DNA of 35,971 bases, taken from positions 1 through 35,971 of the forward strand of contig DATAJS010000026.1 in NCBI GenBank assembly GCA_036262035.1, given 5' to 3'. The notes beneath the pieces are model-generated. The model made no database searches and was not told where the DNA came from. It saw nothing but the letters and a program-made list of their open reading frames with translations. Both the position numbers and the translations under genes were made by a program. Positions 8,145 to 15,737 of the stretch are shown here, one piece after another; position 1 is the stretch's first letter, and each line of letters begins with the position of its first letter. This DNA comes from Burkholderiales bacterium. Lineage in GTDB: Bacteria; Pseudomonadota; Gammaproteobacteria; Burkholderiales; SG8-41.

Positions 8145-9118
8145 TGCTCGATCTTCACGTTCGCGTCCGCGATGATCTTCGCGAACAGCTTCGATTGCGC
8201 GCGCAGGAACGTACGGAATTGCTCGGGCGTCACCGGATCGGGCTCGAAGCCGAGGTCCTTCAGCTTGGCGCTCGTCGCCGGCTGTTTGAGTCCCTGCGCC
8301 GCGGCCGCATTGAGCTTGCGCAGTATGGGGTCGGGCAGATTCGCCGGGCCGTAGAAGCCGAAGAAATTGATGAACTCGTAACCCGCGAGCGGGCGGTACT
8401 CCGCTACCGTCGGCACGTTGGGCAGCTTGGCGACGCGCTCGGCCGAGGTGACCGCGATCGGCCGCACCTTCCCGCTGTCGATGAACGGCAGGGTCGCGCC
8501 GATGCTGGAGAGCGTCGTGGAGATGTGCTTGCCCGCGACGTCGGCAAGCTGCTGCGCCGCGCCCTTATAGGGCACGTGCTCGATGTGCACGCCGGCCATG
8601 CGGTTGAAGTACTCCATGCCGAGGTGCGTCATGCCGCCCGCGCCGGTCGAGCCGTACGTGGCGGTCTTCGGGTTCGCTTTCGCGTAAGCGATCAGCTCCG
8701 GAACGTTGCGCGCGGGAACGTCGGCGTTCACGACGATGACGCTCGGCACTTTCACGAGGTTGGTGATCGGCGTGAGATCCTTCTCCCACTCGTACGGCAT
8801 CGCCTTGTAGAGATGCGGATTGACCGCCATCTCGCCCGATGCGACGAGCAGCGTATAGCCGTCCGCGGGCGCGCCTTTCGCGACCGCGCGCGTGCCGACC
8901 ATGCCCGCGCTGCCCGGGCGGTTGTCGACGACGACCGGCTGGCCGAGGCTTGCGCGCAGGTGCTCGGCCACCAGTCGCGCGGTCATGTCGGTGCCGCCGC
9001 CCGCGCCGAACGGCACGACAATGCGGATCGGCTGCGTGGGATAGCTGTCCTGCGCCGCGCTGGTGCCGCAGAGCGCGAGCGCTGCTGCGGGCACGATATA
9101 GAGAGTCTTCATCTTCAT
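8141..9118 (-). CDS. Bug/TctC-family periplasmic solute-binding protein 2
   Basis: 325 aa. Signal peptide about 1-22 (hydrophobic core AAALALCG, then SAA/QDSYP). The mature start is YPTQPIRIVVPFGAGGGTD, followed by VVVDNRPGSAG, DGYTLLVASG, TYGSTGAGG, HVPYKGAAQ and PNVPTVAEY. The ATG at 9118 overlaps the TGA of the amidase at 9115 and is preceded by agggaa. It is sandwiched between two amidase genes with overlapping codons on both sides, so the three are almost surely cotranscribed. A role in capturing an amide or the corresponding carboxylate is inferred from this context. Confidence 0.93.
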   Translation of the reverse strand: MKMKTLYIVPAAALALCGTSAAQDSYPTQPIRIVVPFGAGGGTDMTARLVAEHLRASLGQPVVVDNRPGSAGMVGTRAVAKGAPADGYTLLVASGEMAVNPHLYKAMPYEWEKDLTPITNLVKVPSVIVVNADVPARNVPELIAYAKANPKTATYGSTGAGGMTHLGMEYFNRMAGVHIEHVPYKGAAQQLADVAGKHISTTLSSIGATLPFIDSGKVRPIAVTSAERVAKLPNVPTVAEYRPLAGYEFINFFGFYGPANLPDPILRKLNAAAAQGLKQPATSAKLKDLGFEPDPVTPEQFRTFLRAQSKLFAKIIADANVKIEQ

Positions 9119-10767
9119 CTTTCCCTGGGCTCGACGACGACGCGCGCCTCGGGCAGGTGGAACGTGCCCGCGGGTTCTTCATCGTGTGCGTAATCGCTCG
9201 GTATGCGCTGCGCCATGGCGAGCGCGTAAGGCGCCACCTCGTAGAGCAGCGCCATCTGTTCCTGATTGAGCGCCAATCCGGCGCGGCGCGCGCGGCGTTC
9301 GGCGAAGGCGCGCGCTTCCGCGTCGACTGCCGCGCCCGAAAGAATGGGCGGCGGCGTGACGTCCGGCCGGGGAACCCCGGCTTCGAGCTTCGGACGGCGG
9401 CTGCGCCAGTCGGTGGCCTGCTCGTAGGCGTGACCGGCGCGCAGCACCGCCGCATCGTCGAACGGACGTCCGACGATCTGCATCGCCAGCGGCAGGCCGC
9501 TCTCGGCGTAGCCGTTGCACAGCACGAGCGCGGGTCCCGCGGTCACGCTGAACGCGGTGTGGATGTTCGGCTGTATCCACGAGCGGAACGTCGACATGCG
9601 GTCGAAGCGCGGCGCGGGCGCGGAGCTCACGGTGAGCAGCACGTCGTAGCGATCGTAGAGCGGCGCCATCTCGTTGAGCATGCGCGCGCGCTCGCGCTGC
9701 GCGCGCACGTAGTCGACGCCGTCGAAGAGACAACCGGCGAGCGTCTGCGCGAGAAAGGGCATGCCGAAGTCGCCCGGCCGCTTCAGGAGCTCCTTGTGGT
9801 GCACCGAGAAGATCTCGGTCTCGGCGATCACCATCTTGACGTCGAGATACTGCTGGAGCGGGCGCATGCGCGCGTCCTCGACGGTGGCGCCGAGCTTACT
9901 GAAGACTTCGATCGCGGCGTCCATCGCACGCGCGACTTCGGCGCTCACCTTGAGGTCTTCTTCCCAGAAGTGGCGGATGACGCCGATCCTCAGGCCGCGC
10001 ACCTCGCCGTCCAGCGCGGCGCGATACGCGCCGGCAGGGCCGTGCACGCTCGCCGGATCGCGCGCGTCGTAGCCGGCGATCGCGTCGAGCACGATCGCGC
10101 AATCCTCGACCGTCCACGCGAGCGGGCCGCAATGATCGAAGGTGTACGAGTTCGGGATGACGCCGCGCCGGCTGACGAGCCCGTACGTGGGCTTGAGCCC
10201 TGCGGTGCCGCAGCACGCGGCGGGATTGCGGATCGAGCCGCCGGTGTCGGTACCCATCGCGGCGAGCACGAAGCCCGCCGCGACCGCGGCGCCCGAGCCG
10301 CTGCTCGAGCCGCCGGTGGCGTGCTCGCGGTTCCAGGGGTTCCGCGCGGGCGGCCACGGCGCTTCGAAGTTCGGGCTGCCGTGCGCGAACTCGTGCGTGG
10401 CGAGCTTGCCGAGCAGGATTCCGCCAGCGTCGTAGAGCCGCCCGGTCACCGCGGCATCGGCGCGCGGCACGTTGTCGATGCAGACCTTCGAGTGACCGGT
10501 CGTGCGGATGCCGGCCGTGGCGTAGATGTCCTTGAGGCCGAACGGGATGCCGTGCAGCGGTCCGCGATACTGTCCCGCCGCGATCGCGGCTTCGGCGACG
10601 CGGGCGCGCCGCAGCGCCTCCTCGAAAGTGGGCGTGATGAACGCGTTGACCTGCGCGTCGAGCGCTTCGACGCGCGCGATCTTGGCCTGTACGAGCTCGA
10701 CCGGCGAGAGCTTGCGCGCGGCTACGAGGTCCGCGGCCTGGGCGAGGGTGATCGCATCGAGGTTCAT
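9115..10767 (-). CDS. Amidase-signature family hydrolase 2 with a C-terminal extension
   Basis: 550 aa. The catalytic triad is K79 (FGLKD), S154 (GGSSSGSG) and S178 (GTDTGGSIRNPA), with canonical spacing. The amidase core ends near residue 470 (QATDWRSRRP). The remaining roughly 80 residues are not part of a normal amidase. They include a predicted helical segment (ARAFAERRARRAGLALNQEQ, then LLYEVAPYALAMAQRIP) reminiscent of the small AtzG/GatC-like helical subunits that bind other amidases. An in-cis fusion of such a subunit is inference. A good Shine-Dalgarno (aggag) precedes the ATG at 10767, and its first bases are the stop codon of the upstream Bug gene (TGAGGAG). Confidence 0.9.
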   Translation of the reverse strand: MNLDAITLAQAADLVAARKLSPVELVQAKIARVEALDAQVNAFITPTFEEALRRARVAEAAIAAGQYRGPLHGIPFGLKDIYATAGIRTTGHSKVCIDNVPRADAAVTGRLYDAGGILLGKLATHEFAHGSPNFEAPWPPARNPWNREHATGGSSSGSGAAVAAGFVLAAMGTDTGGSIRNPAACCGTAGLKPTYGLVSRRGVIPNSYTFDHCGPLAWTVEDCAIVLDAIAGYDARDPASVHGPAGAYRAALDGEVRGLRIGVIRHFWEEDLKVSAEVARAMDAAIEVFSKLGATVEDARMRPLQQYLDVKMVIAETEIFSVHHKELLKRPGDFGMPFLAQTLAGCLFDGVDYVRAQRERARMLNEMAPLYDRYDVLLTVSSAPAPRFDRMSTFRSWIQPNIHTAFSVTAGPALVLCNGYAESGLPLAMQIVGRPFDDAAVLRAGHAYEQATDWRSRRPKLEAGVPRPDVTPPPILSGAAVDAEARAFAERRARRAGLALNQEQMALLYEVAPYALAMAQRIPSDYAHDEEPAGTFHLPEARVVVEPRER

Positions 10768-10777
10768 GGCGTTCTCC

Positions 10778-11743
10778 TCAATCGAGCTTGACGTTCGCGG
10801 CCTTGACCACCTTGGCCATCAGCGCGATGTCCTTGTCGATCTTCGCAGCGAATTGCTCCGGCGTCGTACCGGCGGGGCTCACGCCTTCGCGTGCGAGCTT
10901 TTCTCGCGTGTCCGGCGCCTGCAGCAGCTTCGCGGTATCGGTGTGGATCTTGTTGACGATCTCGCGCGGCGTTTTCGCCGGCGCGAGGATGCCCCACCAG
11001 GTCTCGGCTTCGTAGCCCGGCAGCGCGGCTTCGGCGATCGTCGGCACGCCGGGGAAGGCGTCGTTGCGCTTGAGCCCGGTGACGCCGAGCGGCCGCAGCT
11101 TGCCGGTCTTGACGTGAGGCAGCGCCGACACCGGCGTCGAGAACTGAGCCTGCACGTGACCCCCGACAAGCGCGGTGACCGCGGGACCGCCGCCTTTGTA
11201 AGGCACGTGCGTCAGGTCGACGCCCGCCATCAGCTTGAAGAGCTCGCCGGCGAGGTGCTGCGGGCCGCTGCTGCCGCTCGACGAATAGTTGATCTCGCCC
11301 TTGCGGACGCGCGCGAGCGCGATCAGCTCCTTCACCGTCTTCACCGGCAGCGACGGATGCACGACCAGCACGTACGACGCGGTCACCGCGACCGTCACCG
11401 GCGCGAAGTCCCTGATCGTGTCGTACGGCAGCTTCGGGATCAGGCTGGGGTTGATCGTGTGGTTCACCGAGCCCATCAGCAGCGTATAGCCGTCGGGCGC
11501 CGACCGCGCGACGATCTCCGAGCCGATGATGGTGCTCGCACCCGGACGATTCTCGATCACGACCGGCTGTCCCCATGTTTCCGAGAGCTTCTGTCCGATG
11601 AGCCGGGCGCTGTAATCGGTGCCGCCGCCGGGCGGGAACGGGACGATCAGGCGAACCGCTTTCGCGGGATAGCTTTGCGCGTGCGCGTAACCCCAGCACA
11701 TCATCGCGGCGAGTATCACCGCGCACCGCGTGCGACTTCTCAT
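10778..11743 (-). CDS. Bug/TctC-family periplasmic solute-binding protein 3
   Basis: 321 aa, first gene of the amidase operon. The signal peptide is about 1-23 (AVILAAMMCWGYAHA/QSYP). The mature start is YPAKAVRLIVPFPPGGGTD, then VVIENRPGAS, DGYTLLMGSV, NYSSSGSSG, HVPYKGGGP and FPGVPTIAEAA. A strong Shine-Dalgarno (gaggaggaa) lies about 8 bases before the ATG at 11743. The gene is divergent from the RidA-like gene at 11838, with 94 bases between the starts, which must hold both promoters. Two Bug proteins with two amidases in one operon suggest two related amide or carboxylate ligands; that is inference. Confidence 0.93.
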   Translation of the reverse strand: MRSRTRCAVILAAMMCWGYAHAQSYPAKAVRLIVPFPPGGGTDYSARLIGQKLSETWGQPVVIENRPGASTIIGSEIVARSAPDGYTLLMGSVNHTINPSLIPKLPYDTIRDFAPVTVAVTASYVLVVHPSLPVKTVKELIALARVRKGEINYSSSGSSGPQHLAGELFKLMAGVDLTHVPYKGGGPAVTALVGGHVQAQFSTPVSALPHVKTGKLRPLGVTGLKRNDAFPGVPTIAEAALPGYEAETWWGILAPAKTPREIVNKIHTDTAKLLQAPDTREKLAREGVSPAGTTPEQFAAKIDKDIALMAKVVKAANVKLD

Positions 11744-11837
11744 TCGATGGTTCCTCCTCGTCGTTTCGATTCAGCATAGCACGCGCGTTCACCGCACCTG
11801 TTACGATCAGGGCCACCATGTTTATCGGGGGAATCGC

Positions 11838-12317
11838 ATGAGCCGTATCGAAGAGAAACTCGCAGCCATGGGTTTGAAGCTGCCGCAGACCCACGCCTAT
11901 CCCAGTCCCAACCGCACTGCCGCCGTGCTCTCGCGCGGCATCCTCTTCCTTTCGGGCCACGGCTCGGGCCGCCACGGCATGGGCGAAGGCGTGAAGCAGT
12001 ACGGCAAGGTCGGCGGGGATACGACCGAAGAGGAAGCGCAAAAGACCGCGCGCGCGGTCGCGCTGCAGATGATGGCGACGATCAAGCAAGCGGTCGGCGA
12101 CCTCGATCGCGTGACGCGCATCATCCGCCTCTACGGCATGGTGAACTCGGCGCCGGGCTACGAGCGCCAGTTCGCGGTGATCGACGGCGCGTCCGATCTG
12201 TTCTACGAAGTGTGGGGTCCCGAGCGCGGACAGCATGCGCGTGCCGCGGTCGGCATCGCGGAGTTGCCGCGGCGCGCGCTGCTCGAGATCATGGGCGAGT
12301 TCGAGATCGACGGCTGA
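11838..12317 (+). CDS. RidA-family (YjgF/YER057c) protein
   Basis: 159 aa, single RidA domain. GILFLSGHGSG, ARAVALQMMATIKQAVGDLD and RIIRLYGMVNSAPGY are characteristic, and the C-terminal strand (ARAAVGIAELPRRALLEI) matches the R-x-A-V...LP...EI pattern. The canonical active-site Arg of enamine-deaminating RidA is not obvious in that strand, so it may belong to a divergent subgroup. RidA proteins hydrolyse reactive enamines and imines to ketoacids plus ammonia. I use the ATG at 11838, preceded by ggggga; the frame is open further upstream without a good start. It is followed after 3 bases by the decarboxylase-like gene, implying a joint function. Confidence 0.85.
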   Translation: MSRIEEKLAAMGLKLPQTHAYPSPNRTAAVLSRGILFLSGHGSGRHGMGEGVKQYGKVGGDTTEEEAQKTARAVALQMMATIKQAVGDLDRVTRIIRLYGMVNSAPGYERQFAVIDGASDLFYEVWGPERGQHARAAVGIAELPRRALLEIMGEFEIDG

Positions 12318-12320
12318 AGC

Positions 12321-13259
12321 ATGGCCATCGATCTGTATGGCGGCGATTACGAGTACACGCTCGACCTCGGCGGCGACGCGATCCGCTATCATGCGATACC
12401 GATCGTCGGCCTCTTCCAGCGCATGATCCGCGAGCGCGCGTACGAAGCGTGCGAGTTCTCGCTCGCGAACTACATCCTCATGAAGGACGCCGGCGCCGAC
12501 TGGCTGCACGCGGTGCCGGTGTTCCTCAATCGCAGCTTCAGGCACGGCACGATCTACGTGCGCGCGGGCTCGAAGATGACCGATCCCGCCGACCTTCGCG
12601 GGCGCAAGATCGGTGTTCCCGACTACTCCATGACGGCCGCGGTATGGGTGCGTGGACTGCTCAACGAGCAATACGGCGTGCACTGGAGCGACCTCACCTG
12701 GTTCTGCGACGCTGCGCACGAGCGCTTCCGCCCGCCCGAAGGCGTGCGCCTGACTCAGGTTTCGCAGGACCTCGAGACCATGCTGGCCGACGGCGAGATC
12801 GATGCGTTCATCTCGTTCGGTCCGCGCGACGAGCGCCTGCCGCAGGGTGAGCGCAAGCTGCGGCGTCTCCTGCCCGATTACCTCGCGGTCGAGCGCGAGT
12901 ACTACCGCGCGACCGGTATTTACCCCATCAATCACTGCGTCGTCGTGAGGAGCGATCTGTTGCAGCGCGAGCCGGGTGCGCCGGCCGCGCTCTTCGACGC
13001 ATACTCGCGCGCCAAGACGCGCGCCTACGAACGGCGAATCGGATCGACGCTGATGCCGTGGGGCAAGGCGTACTGGGCCGAGGCATTCGAGCCCTTCGGC
13101 GGCGATCCGATGCCGCACGGCCTGACGGATAACAATCGCCGTATCGTGGACAAGCTGGTCGAATACCTGCACGAGCAGCAATTCATCACGCGCAAGTGGA
13201 GCGCCGATTCCCTCTTCGTCGACGGCGCCGCCGCGTTTCGAGAGTCCGCCACATCGTGA
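12321..13259 (+). CDS. 4,5-dihydroxyphthalate decarboxylase-like protein
   Basis: 312 aa without signal peptide. Matches remembered features of the Pht5-type family: the GDY start, FQRMIRERAYEACEFSLANY, PVFLNRSFRHGTIYV, DLRGRKIGVPDYSMTAAVW, MLADGEIDAFI and GIYPINHCVVV, ending in YLHEQQF. The fold is that of periplasmic binding proteins, but the family acts in the cytoplasm as a cofactor-free decarboxylase of dihydroxyphthalate. Conservation of the IPV..SR.FRH and the GVP.Y.MTA..W blocks supports a real enzyme of this group; substrate identity is not certain. No phthalate dioxygenase or dehydrogenase gene is in the window, so a different aromatic or cyclic acid may be the substrate. It is coupled to the RidA-like gene, and the MmgE/PrpD gene starts 55 bases downstream. 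Confidence 0.82.
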   Translation: MAIDLYGGDYEYTLDLGGDAIRYHAIPIVGLFQRMIRERAYEACEFSLANYILMKDAGADWLHAVPVFLNRSFRHGTIYVRAGSKMTDPADLRGRKIGVPDYSMTAAVWVRGLLNEQYGVHWSDLTWFCDAAHERFRPPEGVRLTQVSQDLETMLADGEIDAFISFGPRDERLPQGERKLRRLLPDYLAVEREYYRATGIYPINHCVVVRSDLLQREPGAPAALFDAYSRAKTRAYERRIGSTLMPWGKAYWAEAFEPFGGDPMPHGLTDNNRRIVDKLVEYLHEQQFITRKWSADSLFVDGAAAFRESATS

Positions 13260-13314
13260 ACAGCCTCACTGGGTGAAGCCGTTGAGACCTCCGCGCAGGC
13301 TTTAAACTCGCGCG

Positions 13315-14748
13315 ATGGACTCCACCACACCCCGCGAGAGCGTCACCAGCCGGCTGGCGCGCTTCGCGATAGAAACCAATCCGGCCTTCCTCGACGCCGC
13401 GCTCATCGAAGCGGCGAAGCTCAAGTTTCTGGACACCCTCGGCATAACGGTGCGCGGCGCGAACGAGCCCGCGGCGCAGGCCGCGCTGCGCGTGGCGCGC
13501 CACAGCGGCGGCCGTGCGGCGGCGACGATTCTCGGCAGCGGCGAGCGCACCTCCGCCGAGAGCGCCGCGTTCGTGAACGGCGTTTCCGCGCACGCACTCG
13601 AATACGACGACAACACCCAGCAGGTCGGGCACGTCAGCGTGTGCCTCGTGCCGGGTTGCCTCGCCGCGGCGGAAGAGGCGGGCGCGAACGGCAGGAAGCT
13701 GCTGGAAGCGTTCGCGCTCGGCTTCGAGATCACCTCGCGCGTCGCCAAAGGCCTGCGTCCGTATCTGATCGACAACGGCTGGCACCCGATCGGCATCGTG
13801 GGCGGGCAGGGCGTGGCCGTCGCGGCCTCGCGGCTCTTCGGTCTCGACACGCTGAAGACGCGCATGGCGATGGGCATCATGGCGTCGTCGGGTTCCGGCG
13901 TGCGCAAGAACGTCGGCTCGATGGGCAAGGCGTTCCACGTCGGACACGGCGTGCGCGCGGGCGTCTTCTCGGCGCTGCTCGCACGCGAAGGCTTCGTCGT
14001 CGATCCGGACATCATCGAAGGCGCCGAAGGCAGCACCGACGGCCATCCGCGCTTCGGTCTCGCCGATACCTTCAACGGCGTCGGCCGTTATCGCCTGCAC
14101 CTGATGGTCGAAGGTCTCGGGCAGGAGCCGCTCGAGCTTGCACGCAATACGACGATGGTGCGGATGCATCCAGGGTCGACCGCGCCGGGCGCGTCCATCG
14201 ACGGCATGATCGCGATCGCGAAAGCGGCGAACCGCAAGCCCGATGACGTCGAGGAGATCGTGCTCGAGTGCACGCCGCAGTGCTACGCGATCGCGCCGTA
14301 CGACGATGCCTCGAACGAGCATCGCGCCAAGTTCTGCCTGCCCTACATCATGGCGGTCGCGTTCGCCGATCGCGCGGTCGGCATCGACCAGTACGGCGAA
14401 GCGCGGCGCACCGACCCGCAAGTGCTCGCGCTGATGAAGCGCGTGACAGTGGTGCAGCCGGAGGACCTCGCGCATCACCGCGGCCAGTGGGGCGAGGGCG
14501 GCGTCAACTGGGGCGAAGCGCGGCTGACCGTGCGCTTCAAGGATGGCGAAGTGGTGAAGCAGGCGTGCAGCCATGCGAAGGGCTGGCCCGAAGATCCCGC
14601 GCGCTGGGAAGACCTCGAAGAGAAATTCATGCAGTGCGCGCAAGGCGTGCTCGGCGCCGGCCAGGCGCGGGAAGCGGTCGACATGATCGCGAAGCTGGAG
14701 ACGCTCGATCGGGTAGGCGATCTGGCGGCCGCGCTGTGCGCGCGCTGA
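13315..14748 (+). CDS. MmgE/PrpD-family protein 1
   Basis: 477 aa. The family includes 2-methylcitrate dehydratase and cis-aconitate decarboxylase. Visible motifs are LKFLDTLGITVRG, NGVSAHALEYDD (with the D-D pair of the active-site region), GVAVAASRLFGL, SGVRKNVGSMGKAFHVGHGVRAG and the late KFCLPYIMAVAFAD. Length is normal. It would dehydrate or decarboxylate a tricarboxylate-like substrate in the cytoplasm; which one cannot be told. No methylcitrate synthase or prpB/prpC is nearby, so a propionate role is unlikely. The downstream Bug gene starts inside its last codons (GTG at 14736), and its stop at 14746-14748 abuts a GGGGTC repeat. Confidence 0.9.
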   Translation: MDSTTPRESVTSRLARFAIETNPAFLDAALIEAAKLKFLDTLGITVRGANEPAAQAALRVARHSGGRAAATILGSGERTSAESAAFVNGVSAHALEYDDNTQQVGHVSVCLVPGCLAAAEEAGANGRKLLEAFALGFEITSRVAKGLRPYLIDNGWHPIGIVGGQGVAVAASRLFGLDTLKTRMAMGIMASSGSGVRKNVGSMGKAFHVGHGVRAGVFSALLAREGFVVDPDIIEGAEGSTDGHPRFGLADTFNGVGRYRLHLMVEGLGQEPLELARNTTMVRMHPGSTAPGASIDGMIAIAKAANRKPDDVEEIVLECTPQCYAIAPYDDASNEHRAKFCLPYIMAVAFADRAVGIDQYGEARRTDPQVLALMKRVTVVQPEDLAHHRGQWGEGGVNWGEARLTVRFKDGEVVKQACSHAKGWPEDPARWEDLEEKFMQCAQGVLGAGQAREAVDMIAKLETLDRVGDLAAALCAR

Positions 14749-15737
14749 AAATCGGGGTCAGACCCCGGTTTTCGCGGTTGGGGTCTGACTCCGGTTTGTT
14801 CCTGGGCGCTCTGCTGCTCACGTGTCCCGCGCACGCCCAGATCTTTCCGTCGAAAACCGTGCGCCTGATCGTCCCCTTCGCCCCCGGCGGCGGCACCGAC
14901 ATCATCGGCCGCGCGATCGCGCCGCATCTCGGGCTCGCGCTCGGTCAGCAGGTCATCGTCGACAATCGTCCCGGTGCGGGCACGATCATCGGCGCCGAGA
15001 TCGCGGCGCGCTCGCCCGCCGACGGTCACACGCTGTTCATGGGCATCAACGGCACGATGGCGATCAACCCGAGCATGTACAAAAAGCTCCCGTACGATCC
15101 GGTGAAGGACTTCGCGCCGGTCGGGATGCTCGGCGTCGGGCCGAACGTCCTCGTCGTGCATCCCTCGCTGCCGGTGCGCACCGTGAAAGACCTGATCGCT
15201 CTGGCGAAAGCGCATCCGGGCAAGCTTTCGTTCGCGTCTTCGGGCACCGGCGGCGCACCGCATCTCGCGGGCGAGCTGCTGAAGTCCGCCGCGCGCATCG
15301 ACATGACGCACATCCCCTATAAAGGCGCCGGTCCCGCGACGATCGACCTCGTCGCCGGCCACGTGCAGGTGATGTTCGCCGGGCTCGGCGCGGCGATCCC
15401 GCACATCAGGTCGGGCAGGCTGCGCGGCATCGCGGTCGCGAGCGCCAGGCGCAGCGCGTCGATACCCGAGCTGCCGACGATCGCCGACACGCTGCCGGGA
15501 TTCGAAGCGTCGACGTGGTTCGCGCTCTTCGTGCCCGCCGGCACGCCGAAGGAAGCGATCGCGCGGCTCAATACCGAAGTGAACAAGGTGATGGCGCGCA
15601 AGGACGTGCAGCAGCAGCTGCTCGCGCAGGGTTACGAGGCGGGCACGAGCACGCCCGAGCAGCTCGCCGCCCAATTGAAACAGGACATCCCGCGCTGGGC
15701 TGCTGTCGTGCGCGGGGCAGGGATACAGCCGGAATGA
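14736..15737 (+). CDS. Bug/TctC-family solute-binding protein 4, with repeat-encoded N-region
   Basis: 333 aa from the GTG at 14736, the only plausible in-frame start before the hydrophobic core. It overlaps the MmgE gene by 13 bases. The mature domain begins at residue 36 (QIFPSKTVRLIVPFAPGG) after a hydrophobic core LFLGALLLTCPAHA. VIVDNRPGAG, DGHTLFMG, HIPYKGAG and IPELPTIAD follow. Residues 5-20 are encoded by a double GGGGTCAGACCCC palindrome (14748-14797), so the signal peptide has an unusual basic n-region derived from a dispersed repeat. The conserved YP position (here FP) falls at residue 37 rather than 22-26. It is followed, with an ATGA overlap, by a second Bug gene. Confidence 0.9.
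   Translation: MRALKIGVRPRFSRLGSDSGLFLGALLLTCPAHAQIFPSKTVRLIVPFAPGGGTDIIGRAIAPHLGLALGQQVIVDNRPGAGTIIGAEIAARSPADGHTLFMGINGTMAINPSMYKKLPYDPVKDFAPVGMLGVGPNVLVVHPSLPVRTVKDLIALAKAHPGKLSFASSGTGGAPHLAGELLKSAARIDMTHIPYKGAGPATIDLVAGHVQVMFAGLGAAIPHIRSGRLRGIAVASARRSASIPELPTIADTLPGFEASTWFALFVPAGTPKEAIARLNTEVNKVMARKDVQQQLLAQGYEAGTSTPEQLAAQLKQDIPRWAAVVRGAGIQPE
14748..14797. repeat. GGGGTCTGACCCC-type palindromic repeat inside a Bug signal peptide
   Basis: Two palindromic units, 14748-14772 (centre ggggtcagacccc) and 14779-14797 (ggggtctgactcc), lie in tandem. Similar units occur at 20830-20920 and 31984-32020. This copy is read through in frame as residues 5-20 of the Bug protein starting at 14736. Such repeats resemble REP elements mobilised by RAYT transposases, but no transposase is present here. 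Confidence 0.8.

Noticed and set aside
10764-13181. Long minus-strand frame (805 codons) spanning the RidA-like, decarboxylase-like and Bug genes
   Set aside because: Runs antisense to two real genes and out of frame with a third; composition is typical of a shadow.
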